A stretch of DNA of 64,000 bases from Ascidia mentula (taxonomy: Eukaryota > Chordata > Ascidiacea > Phlebobranchia > Ascidiidae). The stretch is from assembly GCA_947561715.1 (NCBI GenBank), contig OX387204.1, positions 5,833,001 through 5,897,000 of the forward strand, given 5' to 3'. The notes under the pieces are model-generated. The model was not told the origin of the DNA and ran no database searches. It saw only the letters and a list, made by a program, of their open reading frames with translations. This document shows, in pieces, positions 36,901-50,000 of the stretch (the first letter of the stretch is position 1; each line of letters starts with the position of its first letter). A program made the position numbers and the translations under genes.

Positions 36901-37145
36901 ATATTAGAGTTATAATATTGCAAAGTCTTCGTGAAAACTGAGTTGTAGTAGACACTCCTGAACAGGGAAAATCCCGTTCCGCCCTTCCGTGAGGTGGTTA
37001 AGTATACCTGAATTTGTACTTACAAATTTTATTTAATTTTTGATAATATTGCTTCCAACAAACACGAAAGGCATTGCAAACACACTTTACAAATATAATT
37101 AACCAATCGAAAAGGACAAATATAACAAAAAAGATCAACTGAAAT
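33943..37145. other. intergenic; possible degenerate LINE trace
   Basis: No gene was found. At about 36326-36380 on the plus strand a frame reads LLLLLMRMEEIKRPGPKY. This resembles a decayed form of the hydrophobic run plus GDxExNPGP motif found at the start of some CR1/L2-type LINE proteins. The resemblance is weak, and no reverse-transcriptase motif follows. Confidence 0.25.
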
Positions 37146-40100
37146 TTAGGTTTTTATTGTAGATGGCTCGTTGTTGTTTATCAACCCACGTCGTTTAAAA
37201 CGTACAGCGACGTCGCCTGTGGGCGGTAAAGAGCCAAATCCCGTACGCGAGTGGGCATATCCAACTGGTCGATCAGGGTCCGTGAGTTCAATGTCAAAAA
37301 AGTGTAGCATTGTAATTAAGAATTGCTTCAGCTCAATCAAGGCAAAATATCGACCTGGACATTTGCTGCAAGGAGTAAGAAACAAAAACAAAGTTAGTTT
37401 GTGGGCTTTAATTTGCGTTTTAATACTGATGTAGCATATAGGCTACAATAGCTACATAATAAAGCTTTACCTTAATCCGCTTCCGAAAGGTTGGAGATGA
37501 AATTTCACTTCTTTGCCGTTTTTCTTGAAGACTGTTTTAATTTTTCCGTCGCCGGTCTGAAAACGATCAAACTTGAACTTTTCGGGATCGTCATATATTT
37601 TCGGGTCCATATGGGTAAGTTGAAAAACCACCATAACGCTATCGTCCTTGCGAATTCTGTAAAATTGATTTAGAATTAGATTTGCACCATATGAGTTAAT
37701 TGACAAATATTGGTCTGTTTGGGTTAATGATAACAATTCTAATGTTTTGAAGATTGTCTGTTGCCATTTTCAATTGCGGCAGGAATACAAATTTGTAGTC
37801 AAGCTCATAAACCGAAGCTTCAAAGAGCTATACTTTACCTTTAGCTTACCTGTACGTCTTATCCTGGCTTTTCACTTTAAGGTCGTAATCTTCGGTGGCG
37901 AGACGCAACATAGAAGGGGAATCTCTTAATCGAAGCGACTCGTTTACGATGCTTTCTACACATAAAACAAAAGTGGCTGCTCTATCCGCAAGGGTGACTT
38001 TGCTTGAAATTCAGGCTGGCGACCAAACCGTCACAGAAAATATAAGCATGGTGGTTTCTAGGATTATGCTCTAAATACAAACAAATTCTGGCGTCAAGTG
38101 TTCGTTCACCCAGTACGGTCATGCTTTCAATGTCATTTCGAGTTAGATTGATATCCTCGGCTTCTGTCTGGGAAGTCTTTTCGATCAACTCATTTATTTC
38201 TTTTCTCGCTGCTTTCAGAGCCTCGGGGTCTTTCAGAACGTAGTAAAGAGTCCAAAAAGCAGCGAGCACAGTATTCGACTGTAAATTGAGTAAAATGTTA
38301 AAGAATAACGTTATTTTAAAAAGCTTTACAGACGAATAACATTTGCACAGCTTTTTGAAGAGATGCTGTACGACGCAAGCAAAATAACTTAGTTTCAGTG
38401 TTTGTTACTGCGTTTATTACATTCGTACTTCAGCACCCCAAAGCAGAGCAAGCACGACTCCCGGGTATTCGTTCGATCGATCCTTTTCCTCCAGCTCCCT
38501 CCTCCGTGAGTTCAGGATAGCATGAACACTCTCTCTTTGATCCATTTCTTCGGGATCGAACATCCCCAGCAGCCGCTCCCTGGCTTCTTTGACGCCCTTT
38601 AAAGTAACATACAACATGCCATAGCAGAATGCACTCCTATTGCTACAAAAGCATGTTGTACTGAATCGAATGTGGGTACCCATAAACGGTTTGTTTGTGA
38701 ATCATTTCAATAGCCTTGAACACATTGTTTACGGGGTTACGTGTTTGTGTGTGGCAGGAAGCCCGAAGCTGCAGACCAACGCAACTTAAACGTCAGTAAA
38801 TATAGGTAATACGCAGATGCTAAATATTTACCTTCAAAGAAGTTATCGGGTATCCTTGGACGAGTAACGGAAAAGCGTCGTCAAACATCATAAAGTCTTT
38901 TATAATTGCCTGATAATCATCCTTCTTCGTTGACACCCCATTCTTCTGAGAGTAAGCGCCGAATCTAAGTTTAAAATATTGTTAAATTTGTACATGTGTT
39001 TGTAAACACTTTCGCCCAGCTGGAAATTACAAGTGAATCGAGTCGTTGTGGCAACTTTAAGTCAGTATATATGCTTTGCCTAAACATTACAAAAAGCCTG
39101 TTCAATTCGAACCACCCCTGACGTTATATGTTAGTAAGCATAGCGTTATCTGCACCCTGGTGCTTTGCCGTGTTGTCTCGTAACAAACAAGCAAACATCT
39201 GGCGTCATCAAATGAACAGTTTACAAGAAATCTGTGGTAGTTATGTGAAGCCTGCTCGTGTTAGAACAAGCACCACCAATGTTCGTGTGAGGCTATGCTA
39301 TTACTGATAACGTTTCATTGCCTTTGAAACGATTAAAGCGCACTGGTGTTCTAGCCCGAAGAAACGGCGTTACTCGGGATTGTGCAAACATGCAGCTTTA
39401 CATTTAAAATAGCGCGTGTGGCAAAATAGCCGTGGATTGCCATCTTTATATTTCTGCAAAATGCATGTATGTTAGGTCTACGCTTTTTTATTGAAGCTGC
39501 TCGACATGGAAATTTTGGCCATGTCAAAATTTGGTCTGTTTGATTTTATGCGGTTTTGCTGGTACCACACTCCATGCTTTGTGTGTAGACCTAACATACA
39601 CAATGACGACAGAATCCTTTAAATGTGTGCGTACAAAGATACAATAACTCACAACGTTTTAAAGCCGGCAGTAAACATGACTTCGTATGAGAGGTCGAGT
39701 AATTTGGATCCTGTCCAATCAGTTGACAGAAAACGCGGCTTTTTCAAGACGCAGTGAAGATTGTCTAGCATGACTTTCGACAACTCTTCGAGACCTATAC
39801 CCTGATGAAAGAAACATATGTGTATTACCTATGTTGGTTGTGTATATAGCAGCACACCGGTTCCCAAACATTTTTGTCCCGGTTGACCCCTTTCGATGAC
39901 GTCAGAGTAGTCACGGGCCGCTTTGGGTTTATCAAAAATCTACTTGCACGCTAATGTTCAAGTACGTGGTGCCACGTCACAACTTTGACATATGCGACAA
40001 AGCCTCAACGTGCTGCTGTAATTAATCACGTTTCCATGAAACTTGAATGATATTCGAAAATGGAGAATATGAATTTCGTAACACGCTTGTCCAGAAATTG

Positions 40101-41621
40101 TCGCGGACTCCCTAACCACGGGTTTTGAACCTCACGGGTCTACGGGTCCCCGCTTGTGAACCACTCGCAATAAACGGCATTTGGTCGATTAATTTTGTGC
40201 CTCCTGTAAGTCAAAATACTCTGAACTGACTAAAACAATAACCATCATATGCGCCAAACCCAGTCTTGTGATGATAGACTTGCCTGCAAGTGTTTGGGAA
40301 AGTCCCCAGCGGTCGCCTCCTCGACTCCATTCCTTTGAAATCCGAAAACTTTCTTGGTGAATGGAATGGTTTGGAGCCGAAAGTTGAGCTTGCGCCCCTC
40401 ACGAGCAATTGTCGGATGAGTAAACGGGTCCGTTACGAAAGTAAGGTAGCGTCCTCCTTTTTTAGATATATATACGACAAAGGTAAAATAACAAGGTAAA
40501 GAAAAAAAATAACTATCCTCGGGACTTTTTGTACTGTGCATTTTCACCTAACTTGTGACAACTGAACGTGCCAGCGAAAAAATACACGTTTCGCTCGTTC
40601 GCTATTTTGTGCGTACTATTTCGCAAGATAAATTCAATCTCCCGTTTAAAGGATTCTAAGGCGCTTAACCACACATATAGTTACGACACGGGACTTATAC
40701 TTGAACTTGTCTCAAAATGCTCATGGACCGTTGCCACTTGAATTGCCGACGGCGAGAATTGAGCGTATGTTCAAACAACCAGTGTGATAAGTGGTGAAAG
40801 TACAAACTTCTCGTTCAGGAACCGACAGTAAATTCGAGGTTGAAATTTAGTTGGTTTAGTTTTGCAAACCATAAAATCCTTTTAACGTTGTCTTGCTGTT
40901 ATTTTCACAACCTCGACAATGAATTATATTGTTACAGCACATTGTTTTTCTACAGAATGTTTGCATGCACCTAACAGGGGCGGATCCAGAAACTTTCTGT
41001 TGGGGGGCGCAGGGTTGCCATTATATCTTTACGGTAAATTGTTTGGCCTTCCCTCAAGCGCGTGGCCCGATGTGGCCAAATCCGTCAATGTGTTTAAGAC
41101 GGTTACTATATCCAAAACTCATTTTGACACATTTTGGCGATTTTGAGTGCTTGACGATGAGATAGCCACGCGCCAGGCAAACCACGCTAGCGTAAAGAAC
41201 AAGAGTTGATTTAAGGGGGCGATTGGACTTTTGGTTGACACGGTCACTTACCCATGTGTACGGTGAATATAGGACCATAGCGTTCCATGCAATTTCGAAG
41301 AAAGCTCAAGGGATTCTTTTGGTACTGCAATCCATTACCTACGAAACAAGTCATTGTATTTATGAGTAACTTCATGTAACTATGTGATAGTACAGACATT
41401 GACAATGTGCGTAGACTGCTAAACAGATTTTAACTCGAAGTTCAAGGACACTTTCACTAGCGTGTTGTGATTGACGTAGATTAAACATTTCTCTTACCCA
41501 GCCAAGGAATCCAATAAGAAACCATGGGAGGTTCGTTTCCCTTACTGCCCCTTTTGCTGACGTACCACAGGAAATACGCTCCAGCAAGCACAAGTACAAG
41601 TGTCGCAATCCAGTAAATCAT
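37146..41621 (-). CDS. cytochrome P450, CYP7/CYP8 type
   Basis: Ten exons in phase: 41621-41498, 41338-41252, 40456-40284, 39801-39653, 38964-38832, 38596-38429, 38278-38110, 37955-37850, 37656-37471, 37365-37146; 504 aa, the usual size for the clan. N-terminal membrane anchor (MIYWIATLVLVLAGAYFLWY) with a Pro-rich hinge (EPPMVSYWIPWLG). I-helix region reads LWGAESNTVLAAFWTLYYVL, K-helix ExxR at about residues 340-343 (ESLR), and heme loop FGSGLSKCPGR with Cys434 as iron ligand. The C-terminal FGSLPPTGDVAVRFK and the I-helix NT pattern fit the CYP7/8/39 clan (sterol 7-alpha- or 12-alpha-hydroxylases, prostacyclin synthase); subfamily is not decided. Expected in the ER membrane. Exon 3 ends in a GC donor (CAG followed by GCAAGT). 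An AATAAA hexamer overlaps the last codons and another lies about 115 nt downstream. Confidence 0.94.
40975..41010. mobile_element. hAT-type transposon terminus, fragment
   Basis: Inside P450 intron 2, the sequence CAGGGGCGGATCCAGAAA followed by a G-rich run and CGCAGGG is the sort of terminus seen on many animal hAT-family MITEs. I found no convincing partner terminus or target duplication, so it is either a fragment or a chance match. Confidence 0.3.
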
Positions 41622-44011
41622 TGTTATCAGATGTCACGCTATGTTACGGCAATATGGTATTTACTACTGTATATTACGCAAAACAAACTTTAACACAGAA
41701 AACATTGGCGAAACAACTATATATATTGATGAACGAGATATAGCAAATGGATTTTTAATGCTAATAATAATATCCTTACACCATCTGTTAAAAAGTACTG
41801 AACGGAAACCATTTCCTCTATACCAATTTCGCCACTGTTTATGGCAGAGCTCAACCACACACACTACACACCAACGTGCTTCAATTGATATAAGCGTGCA
41901 CGCGATTGTGGCCAGTTGAGCGAGTGCAAACACACCGGAGAAAAACAAACACGCACCGCCGTACGCCTTGTTTCCTCTTTGTTTTGCTGACCTTGCTTCC
42001 AGCCAAGCTTTTCCCCTCAATTTACAAATCCGTCGTCACACTTGTTGATTGGTTTGAACACCACTTGGCGATTGTTGTGTTAAAAGCCTTCTTTCTTTTC
42101 TAGCTTGACCGCAACAGGCAGTACGCTCGAATGCCTGAAGCCATAGGTATTTTGCGCTTCGACTGATGTTCGAAGAGTGTGTTGTTTCTCTACCACGCGG
42201 GTGCTCAGAACACACAAGTTGGCAATCTAGCGTATCCAATCAAATGTTGCAACCTCGGTTTTATTGAAACGTTTTAAACAACGCATTACTTTATATGCAT
42301 ATTTCAATCGGTAGACAAGAAGCAGGTCACAGGAAACTTGTATATATTGTTCATTGCTTGTGTTTTAACTACATTGCCATCTCATAAAGGCGGCTTCAAT
42401 CATCTGCGGGCAATATTTCTTTGAAATCAGTGTTCCTCAACTGCCGGTCTGCAGTATTGTTTTCACCCTAAAATACATTCAACAGATCCCCTATTGTTAA
42501 CTTCGTAACCTCCTTTGACTTGTTTTATCTGTGCTGTACTTTCATGACTAGATATTTACAAAATCACATAACTTTGCTTCCAGTCTGACTCTTTCTATAT
42601 ATATTTTTTTACCATACCGAGATTTGAACCCAGGATTTCCTGGGCACGAATCCCGATCAGGTTTTCTTCCTGATATATGGGTCGGGCGCTTGACCAATGC
42701 TGCCCATCACCCACCATAGCCTGATTACAGCTTCTCAGCGGCACCACGTGTTTAAACCACAATTTTGTCAACAACCACACGGTGGCACTATCCCGACCCT
42801 ATATCGGGGTTGATGCCCAGGATAACCTGCTGGGTTGAAATTCACAAATGCTTATTATTATGTTAAGGCAGCCGACCAAAATTCCATGTTTTAAACCTGG
42901 TGGAAATCGCGTGCAAAAACGTGTATTCACCGAACCGGCATGGAAATGTATGAAGTGAAATTCAACTGCTACACAGACTGAAGTTAAATAGAAATCGAAA
43001 CAACCAGTTTGTTGCCCCTTTTCATTTTCACGAAAACCTTGTGTTTCTTATCCGATAAAACTGCTCTAGTTGGGATGGGAGATCGATGTAATTTAACAAT
43101 TTAATGAATATACGTCTGTATATTACAAAAACGTACAATGTCAGTCTTGAAAGTTCAACGTATTGGTAAATATGAAACACTTACATTATACGTTATTCTT
43201 CCCAAAAACATGTCTTTTAGGCGCTTTTGAGTAGCGTAGACGGAAAGCTTTCGTAGTTGGGAATGTGATACTTCCACGTGGTAACGCCGGATCGGGGAGA
43301 ACTGTATATTTCCAACACAAGCATACGAAGAACATCTTCAAACGAAAGTATCAACAATTTGTGAAATGGATTGGGGTTGCCAGTACCGACACACTTTAGC
43401 GCCATGTAAAAAGAAAACAGTACCAAAAATTGGGAAGAGTTAGTTTTTGTGACTTGTAATAAAGCTAATAAAGAGGCGGCAAAGTAAGTTGTCGTTTTTT
43501 TCTCAAAACATGTACAAACGACGGCAAAATGCAGTCTATTCTATATTGGAACAGTGGTATTGTCGTTTCATCAACCCAACAGTAACAACGACAAAAAATA
43601 AAATCACAGAGGCACAATGTTGGTAAAGAAGTTTAGGTCAGCACAGTTTATTGTATGAATGGAGTTACAATTTGGTAATAGAGAACGGAAAGTTAAGTTG
43701 AGAGCTTTGGAAAATTAACTTGTTATGTTGCCCAACTGCACGTCATGCCACCGCATGGAACATAGCGAAAACATAAACAATTTCAACGCAAATGAATTTT
43801 ACAAGTGCTGAAGAGAACATATTTGCGTCACTTAAAAAGCACACACAACCAACGTCGTTTTTCTGCCTATAGCAATAATGAAAACTCCTAAAAGCGTTAA
43901 ACAATATAAGCAAAAAGGCGTCGCAGAGAATCTACTTTTGCAAGCACCGTGGTTTGTCTCTTGCTCGACTGACGTTCTTGGACTTTTGAAGTCGCGCCCC
44001 GGAAGTGCTTT
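41622..44011. other. intergenic with one doubtful frame
   Basis: Apart from the SINE-like repeat, one minus-strand open stretch at 43217-43426 (from an ATG near 43400) reads ALKCVGTGNPNPFHKLL then TTWKYHIPNYESF. It has no splice partners or family motif that I can place. It could be a last exon of an unseen gene or chance. Confidence 0.3.
42595..42780 (-). mobile_element. tRNA-derived SINE-like repeat
   Basis: On the minus strand the sequence contains an A-box-like TTGGTCAAGCG, a B-box GGGTTCAAATCTC and then an A-rich tail (GGTAAAAAAATATATATAG). That order matches a tRNA-derived SINE. The stems are too degenerate for a working tRNA. A further GC-rich palindromic stretch (CCCGACCCTATATCGGGG) abuts on the other side at about 42792. 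Confidence 0.5.
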
Positions 44012-47000
44012 TTAGCGATTAGTTGTTGCGAAGTTCTCGCGAAAGTACTGATCCAGGTTATCATCGTTTGGCACGATGACGTCACTACTAGCGGTGGCCT
44101 GCAGCGCTTTGGCCGTGTGCCAATAACCGTGGTGCGTCGCGTTGTTGGCGGTCACAGTCATCATGTTGTACACCACCTTCCAGACGCGCACGAACACGTC
44201 ACGTGAGAGGCCCAGGTGCCACGAAAATGGACCCAAGTGGTACTGATAGACCCGCCGAGTACCTTCGTGGTTAATTGGTTGGATATTTTTCTGTCCTCGA
44301 CCGAGTTTTGTTCGCATTAGTCCGGATATGTAAACGTCCTCTAGATGAAACCCAGAGCGGTTGGTGATCTCCGCCATCCGGTAGAGGTCGCTGAGGAGCG
44401 GAAGAGCGAGCACACTCATGCCGCCGTGGCAAAATGGAGGGTAGCGGCCATTCGGGTACAGGCTTTTCTCGATAGCGTATTTTGACGCTCCCCTGCAAGG
44501 CAGAAATTAAATAAAATTATTCGTAAGTTTGAAAGGGCATTGAAAGAAAAGAATGTGCACGATTTTTTAATGTTCATTTAATTCAGGTCGCCTCCAAATA
44601 AGGATATGTTTCCATTGCCGACAAAAGTTGTACAAGACATAGAGACCAATCGAATTTTATCTGCCAGCACACACACACACATCGGTGAGCACACAAATGG
44701 ACGCAGTTAATGAGCAACGTAAGTAGCTCATGTAGAGCGCTTTATTTACCTTCGCGTCCAAACAAGGACCTACACCCGGTCTCAAATGTTGTCGACACAC
44801 CTGAGTGCCCATGGCATGCACTGACGAAATAACGATACCAACAATTTCATGGATATTTTTCAGCCTTTCCCGAGCATATGTGCTTACTGATCTGATAGAA
44901 ACGTTTCAATCAGGGCATTTACGGATCCCCTGGAATTTTTCTACACCAAGTGAAGATCAAAACCATTACTTTCGGATCTTAAAATTGAGGAAGCATAAAA
45001 AAAGGAATTTTGTAAAGCTGTAATGTAGTGTTGGGCATTAAAAAAGGCCATAAACCTTGATTGGATCGCTGGTAATATTCAGATCACGCAATAGATGTAT
45101 AGCATACATAGGTTCAAAACTTGGTGGAATTTGTTACACAAGCTTGCATGTAATAGCAGTCTTCACCACCGAGGGTGATTACAGTCAGATATTTGACTGA
45201 CATTAGATACACACCTACGTACGAGATAATATAGTATCCGCACAAAATGTTTGCCAGTTTAAACGCTGCACATTTAACCCCTGCATATAACAACATTGAT
45301 CATCAAAGAAAAGAAAATTTGAAAATTTTTATCTAGTGTTGCACTTGTAGTTTTTTTCTCCTACGAATTGAGGAAGATAACGTTTGTATTGTTACTATTG
45401 GTTTTGAATAATTTATCACCAATTGGTCGAAGTAGTGGCCATCTGTCTGCAGCTTACACAATAGTAAGAAGGATCAGCACACTGGTCAATTACAAATATT
45501 TGGTTTTGGGGTGGATTAGTGTTTCAATTGTCGTTTTGAATCGTAAATCGACTTTTTCCAATTCATGTTGGCACATGCCCACAGTTAAATGGAGGGTTTG
45601 GTTTAACTTAAGTTTGGCGTGTTTAAATTCCCTTTGTCGTGCAACCTATAGTGTTTCTAACTCGATTTTATTGAATGAACATCCACTGAATCTGTGAAAC
45701 CGATTGATTCCTGTGTTTGCCATACAAGAATCACGCACTGATAACTGTTCAGTTTGATGGACTATATATAGTGGGTGTTGATATGTCATTGGTCTACCTT
45801 TAACAATGCCGATAAGTTTATAAATCTGAAAACATACGATTGCATGTCCTTGGTTTGCTACTTAGCTTTGACATAAACATGAACACCGCTATCCAATACC
45901 TTATAGGTCCGGCCCGCGGATTGTAAATAAATCCACAGTAGATGGTTTTGCTGGTGAGGAACTGCTCGTGATTGGACATGAAATAGTCGAAAGTACGAGG
46001 AAGGTTGATCATGCAATCGTCATCTGTGAAGCCGTAGAATTCACTGGCGTTGGGCTGATGGTAATACACCCACTGGTAGCCTGACAGCACTTTGGCTGGC
46101 AGCTCGCGGTAACCGTCACCCACATCGCTCTGAAGAATGTCGCCATGACTCTGGCTTTCTGCTTGTAGATCAGCCTGCTGCTTGGCGTTGTCGCTTTTGC
46201 CCACTAGGAACAACACGCCGAACCTAAAAAACAGTTTGAGTAAAACACATTCAGTAGTAATCTAATAATGAATATCTTGGAAAGATGACGTCAAAATCAA
46301 GACCAATCTAAAGTAAATCTGTGTACGTGAAATTTTTGGGCATAATGAATTTAGCCAACCAAAATCAAATCATTTGTATCTTACGCTATGTGGATGAACT
46401 GTACACATACTAAATAAAATTGCCGGTAGAACAGAAAAGTTATCGAACCAACCCTATATCTAAGGTTGTTTATACAACTGCATATTCTCCAATGTAGTCG
46501 TCAGGAAGCAGTACCGAGGGCCTTAGATGGCAAATTAGGGGTGGAAACGGAAAGTGTCATGTAACGAAGCGAAGGAGGACGTGTATGCCGCGGAGTCAGT
46601 TTAATTCATTAGCAAGTCATCAACTAAAGTTGAATGTGCCCTCTGTTTGCTAATGTAGTTAATAATTTGCTAAGCAAGATTCATTTTTCAAAATTATTCG
46701 ATATTTTAATTGACTTCGTTAAACCTGCAAACCTATTGAATAAGCATGGTGCAAACGGATGGCGATTATTGTATAGTCACCACAAAATGGAATAGAAACT
46801 CGTCTATAGTCACATTGATGACACCTTGAAGGTCGAAACAGTGACTGTTTGTCTGCAGCACACAAATTCAATATTCTAACTGCATAGTTTATTTAAGTCA
46901 TGTCCAAAAAACACGTTGGCATACTCGTTTTTGACAAACTGTAAACGTGCGCATAGTCACATGAGAGCAGTAGTTCCCAACATTTTACTCCTCACGTTAC

Positions 47001-50000
47001 CCTTCTACAAAATCACCAAGTCTGCGAACCCCTGGCCAAATTATTGCTTGAAGCTCTTACGGCTGAAGCATGAAATATCGAAATGTGACGTAAAGGTGCA
47101 CAAACAATGCATTTACTTTTTGCCGAACCAAGCCCTCACGGAAGTCGTCCATTTATCGCTACTGATCATAATTGATAATCACCAACGACCGAAACTTTAA
47201 TTGTCATGTTTTTACTTCGTTTTCGTTAACAGTGTGGGCATTGTTATGGTTAGGAGACGTATAACCTGTAACCAAAAGCAATATTTAAAATTAAGCACTT
47301 CTTTGACATTTCGCACTGACGTAGCTTTAAGCAATAAAATCCAGGATACGCGAGAAATGGCAACCTTAATGTAAATATACGATTGTTACAATGGAAAGAT
47401 TCCAATACTCGAAACAGTCCAGGCGTGAAAATACGCGCGAACGAAAAGCCCATATCGGAAACTGCCACGCGACCCACTCGAAACCGCACTGCTTAGACAA
47501 CCTTTTGCTGCCATAAAAGGTTCATGAAATACTGCCAACCTTCGCATGGTGGTAAAATCTTCTTCTGGTGCAGTGTATGAGTTAAACTGCTGCAATGCGT
47601 TCAGTTCCAGGAACGTTTATTTTTTCGAAATAATAACGAAATTTGGTTATCGATACTTTGTTAAATATCAGGCCAACAGCAAAACAGCATTTAGACTTTA
47701 ACCTTTATCAATGAACTGCACGGACCTTTGCAGCATCCGGACATGGTCACCGCGGAGCCGTGGCCTTACACCATTACAATATTATAATTATGTTGGCTAA
47801 AACCAACGCCTACATGAGCCTAGTAATAAACTTTAACGCCTACGTCACATATTGAGCTGGTTTGCGTGTAACCCGACAACGAATAGGAAACGTCGCCTGC
47901 TAATGCGGATGCACGCTGGGCTGCACAATAGCGGCCGAACTTTAGATGTTTTGTGTTGGGTTATGGCCAAATTTAGCGACACTCCATTGCTACATAGCAC
48001 TTCATTCACACGCATGTGAAAGCTTTTTCATCGCTACGCGTCACGGTGGCAACTAGTATTTCCTATTCTCAGCAGCTAAATTTGTTTTTGTTGCAATTAG
48101 TAATATTGCGGGATAAGAGATTTGTTTCAGTCCAACATAAAATTAGTTTTGTGAGAACATGTTACATCAGCCTCACCTTTTCCCATTGATGTCTCTTATG
48201 GCACCCCACGTCTTTCGTACATTGTCCCTGCGGTCGGCTCTTGCGCACGTCGACTTAACAAGGAAGATCATAAAGAAGAAGTCTTCAGCCTCCTCAATGC
48301 TGCGCGGGCTGCAAGGAAAAAAAACATTGATTTCATATTGCTTTCGGGAATGCAGTGCTGTATTATGATGGCTGCCAAGCACAATGGACTGACTGCTTTT
48401 CCGACCCTGGTTTTATGTTTACCAATAAAATATCACAGCTAAAGTTGTTAAAAAGGTCCTGCTGCAAACAAACACCAGAGAGTAGAGTTGTGGGTCGGCC
48501 GGGCATAAATTTGAAAGAAAAGGCCAATTTCGGAACTCACACTACCTCACAGTTTATATGTTTTTTTAGCACAAATATAGATGTGGTGACGTTAGTCTTT
48601 TGTTATGCAGAAACGGAACCTAGTTACATCACTGCTTGAAACTATTACATTTACACTCTGCCGTAGTTTCGGCATTTGTTCACTGTCGGGCCCAAATCAG
48701 GCTTTCAAAAATACTCTACTTCGGGACGGGTTTGGGCCTAAAATGTTTTGGCGCGTTTACTAATCAGTAACAGAGTGCCCGACAGCACTGTACTGTTTGC
48801 TTTGGTTAGTCATTTTCCAGCATGTTTGATCGCTCGTTTTCTAACCATGTTTGCCCAGCAGCACCTGGTGCGGAAGACATAACGAAGAGAATAGAGCAGC
48901 ACTCCTTTCAGAACCGGGATCGATGACTGTCACATTTACCAATTTTACGATTATTTACCGTATCGTAAAGTTGCCGACGATCTTTTCGGCCGAAACGTTT
49001 TTTTTGAAATGTTCCGGCAGCTCACCATAATCGTTGAGTAGCGTCCCTCCGATTAAGTTTGCTTCAAACTTTCTGTGAAATTTAAGCTCATAATTGCAGA
49101 CCCATATGGATGGTGTATAGAAAAAAATCGCTACTTAATGGACTTCATAAATGCAAACAAAAAATACTTTTTGCTCCTTTACACAACTTAAGTTTCTATT
49201 ATTATTTTGAACTGAATTTGTCTTTTCATCGATGTTGAACACAGCTGTTTTCCAATGTTTTAGTTTGCGTTTTTTCAGTGGTTTAAGGTTTACCTGATGC
49301 CTGAGTTTCGGGGGGCCTCTACAACTCGAAGCGGTTTTGTTGTGGTAAGGACGGTAGGAAGGGGTGTTATGGAATTGGAGGCCTGTGAACTTTAAAGCAC
49401 AATATAAAAGGTCAAGCAACAGACATAAAATGTGATTTAAACAAAAAAGTTTTAATTAATATACACTTGAAAATATAATATAGTGTTTTCCTTATAAAAA
49501 TATTACATATTTGTGAGCAAAATAGTGTTGTGATATATACGAATGTCACTCAAATTGATCAACGCAGTGCTAACACATATAGTTTCGTCTTAAAGAAAGC
49601 GATGGTCAACTTGAAGAAAAAGTGTATACTTGAAAAAACACCGCTAAATTTAAATGTGTAAAATTGACGAAGAAATCTGTCCATAAAGTGGCGGATTGTG
49701 ACCACTTGATGAATATCAGCAATGTTTACGCATAACGATCTGACTGATCGTTATGTGATAAATAGCAGTCAGCAAGTGGACCCACCGGTTAACTGTCGGA
49801 ATTAGTGATTCACTGTCCACGCTTGCATTGAAAGAGCTGGTATTTCTAAACGGGTACGAGATAGTTAATCAGCAGCCTCAGTGCAAAAGACATATGCATT
49901 CGAGACGGTTGAAAATTAAAAGAACCAACATCGTAGGTTTCGCGTTTTGATGTCCCTGTTAAAAATTTACCACGAAACTGCGAAATTAGTTTGTCATGTC

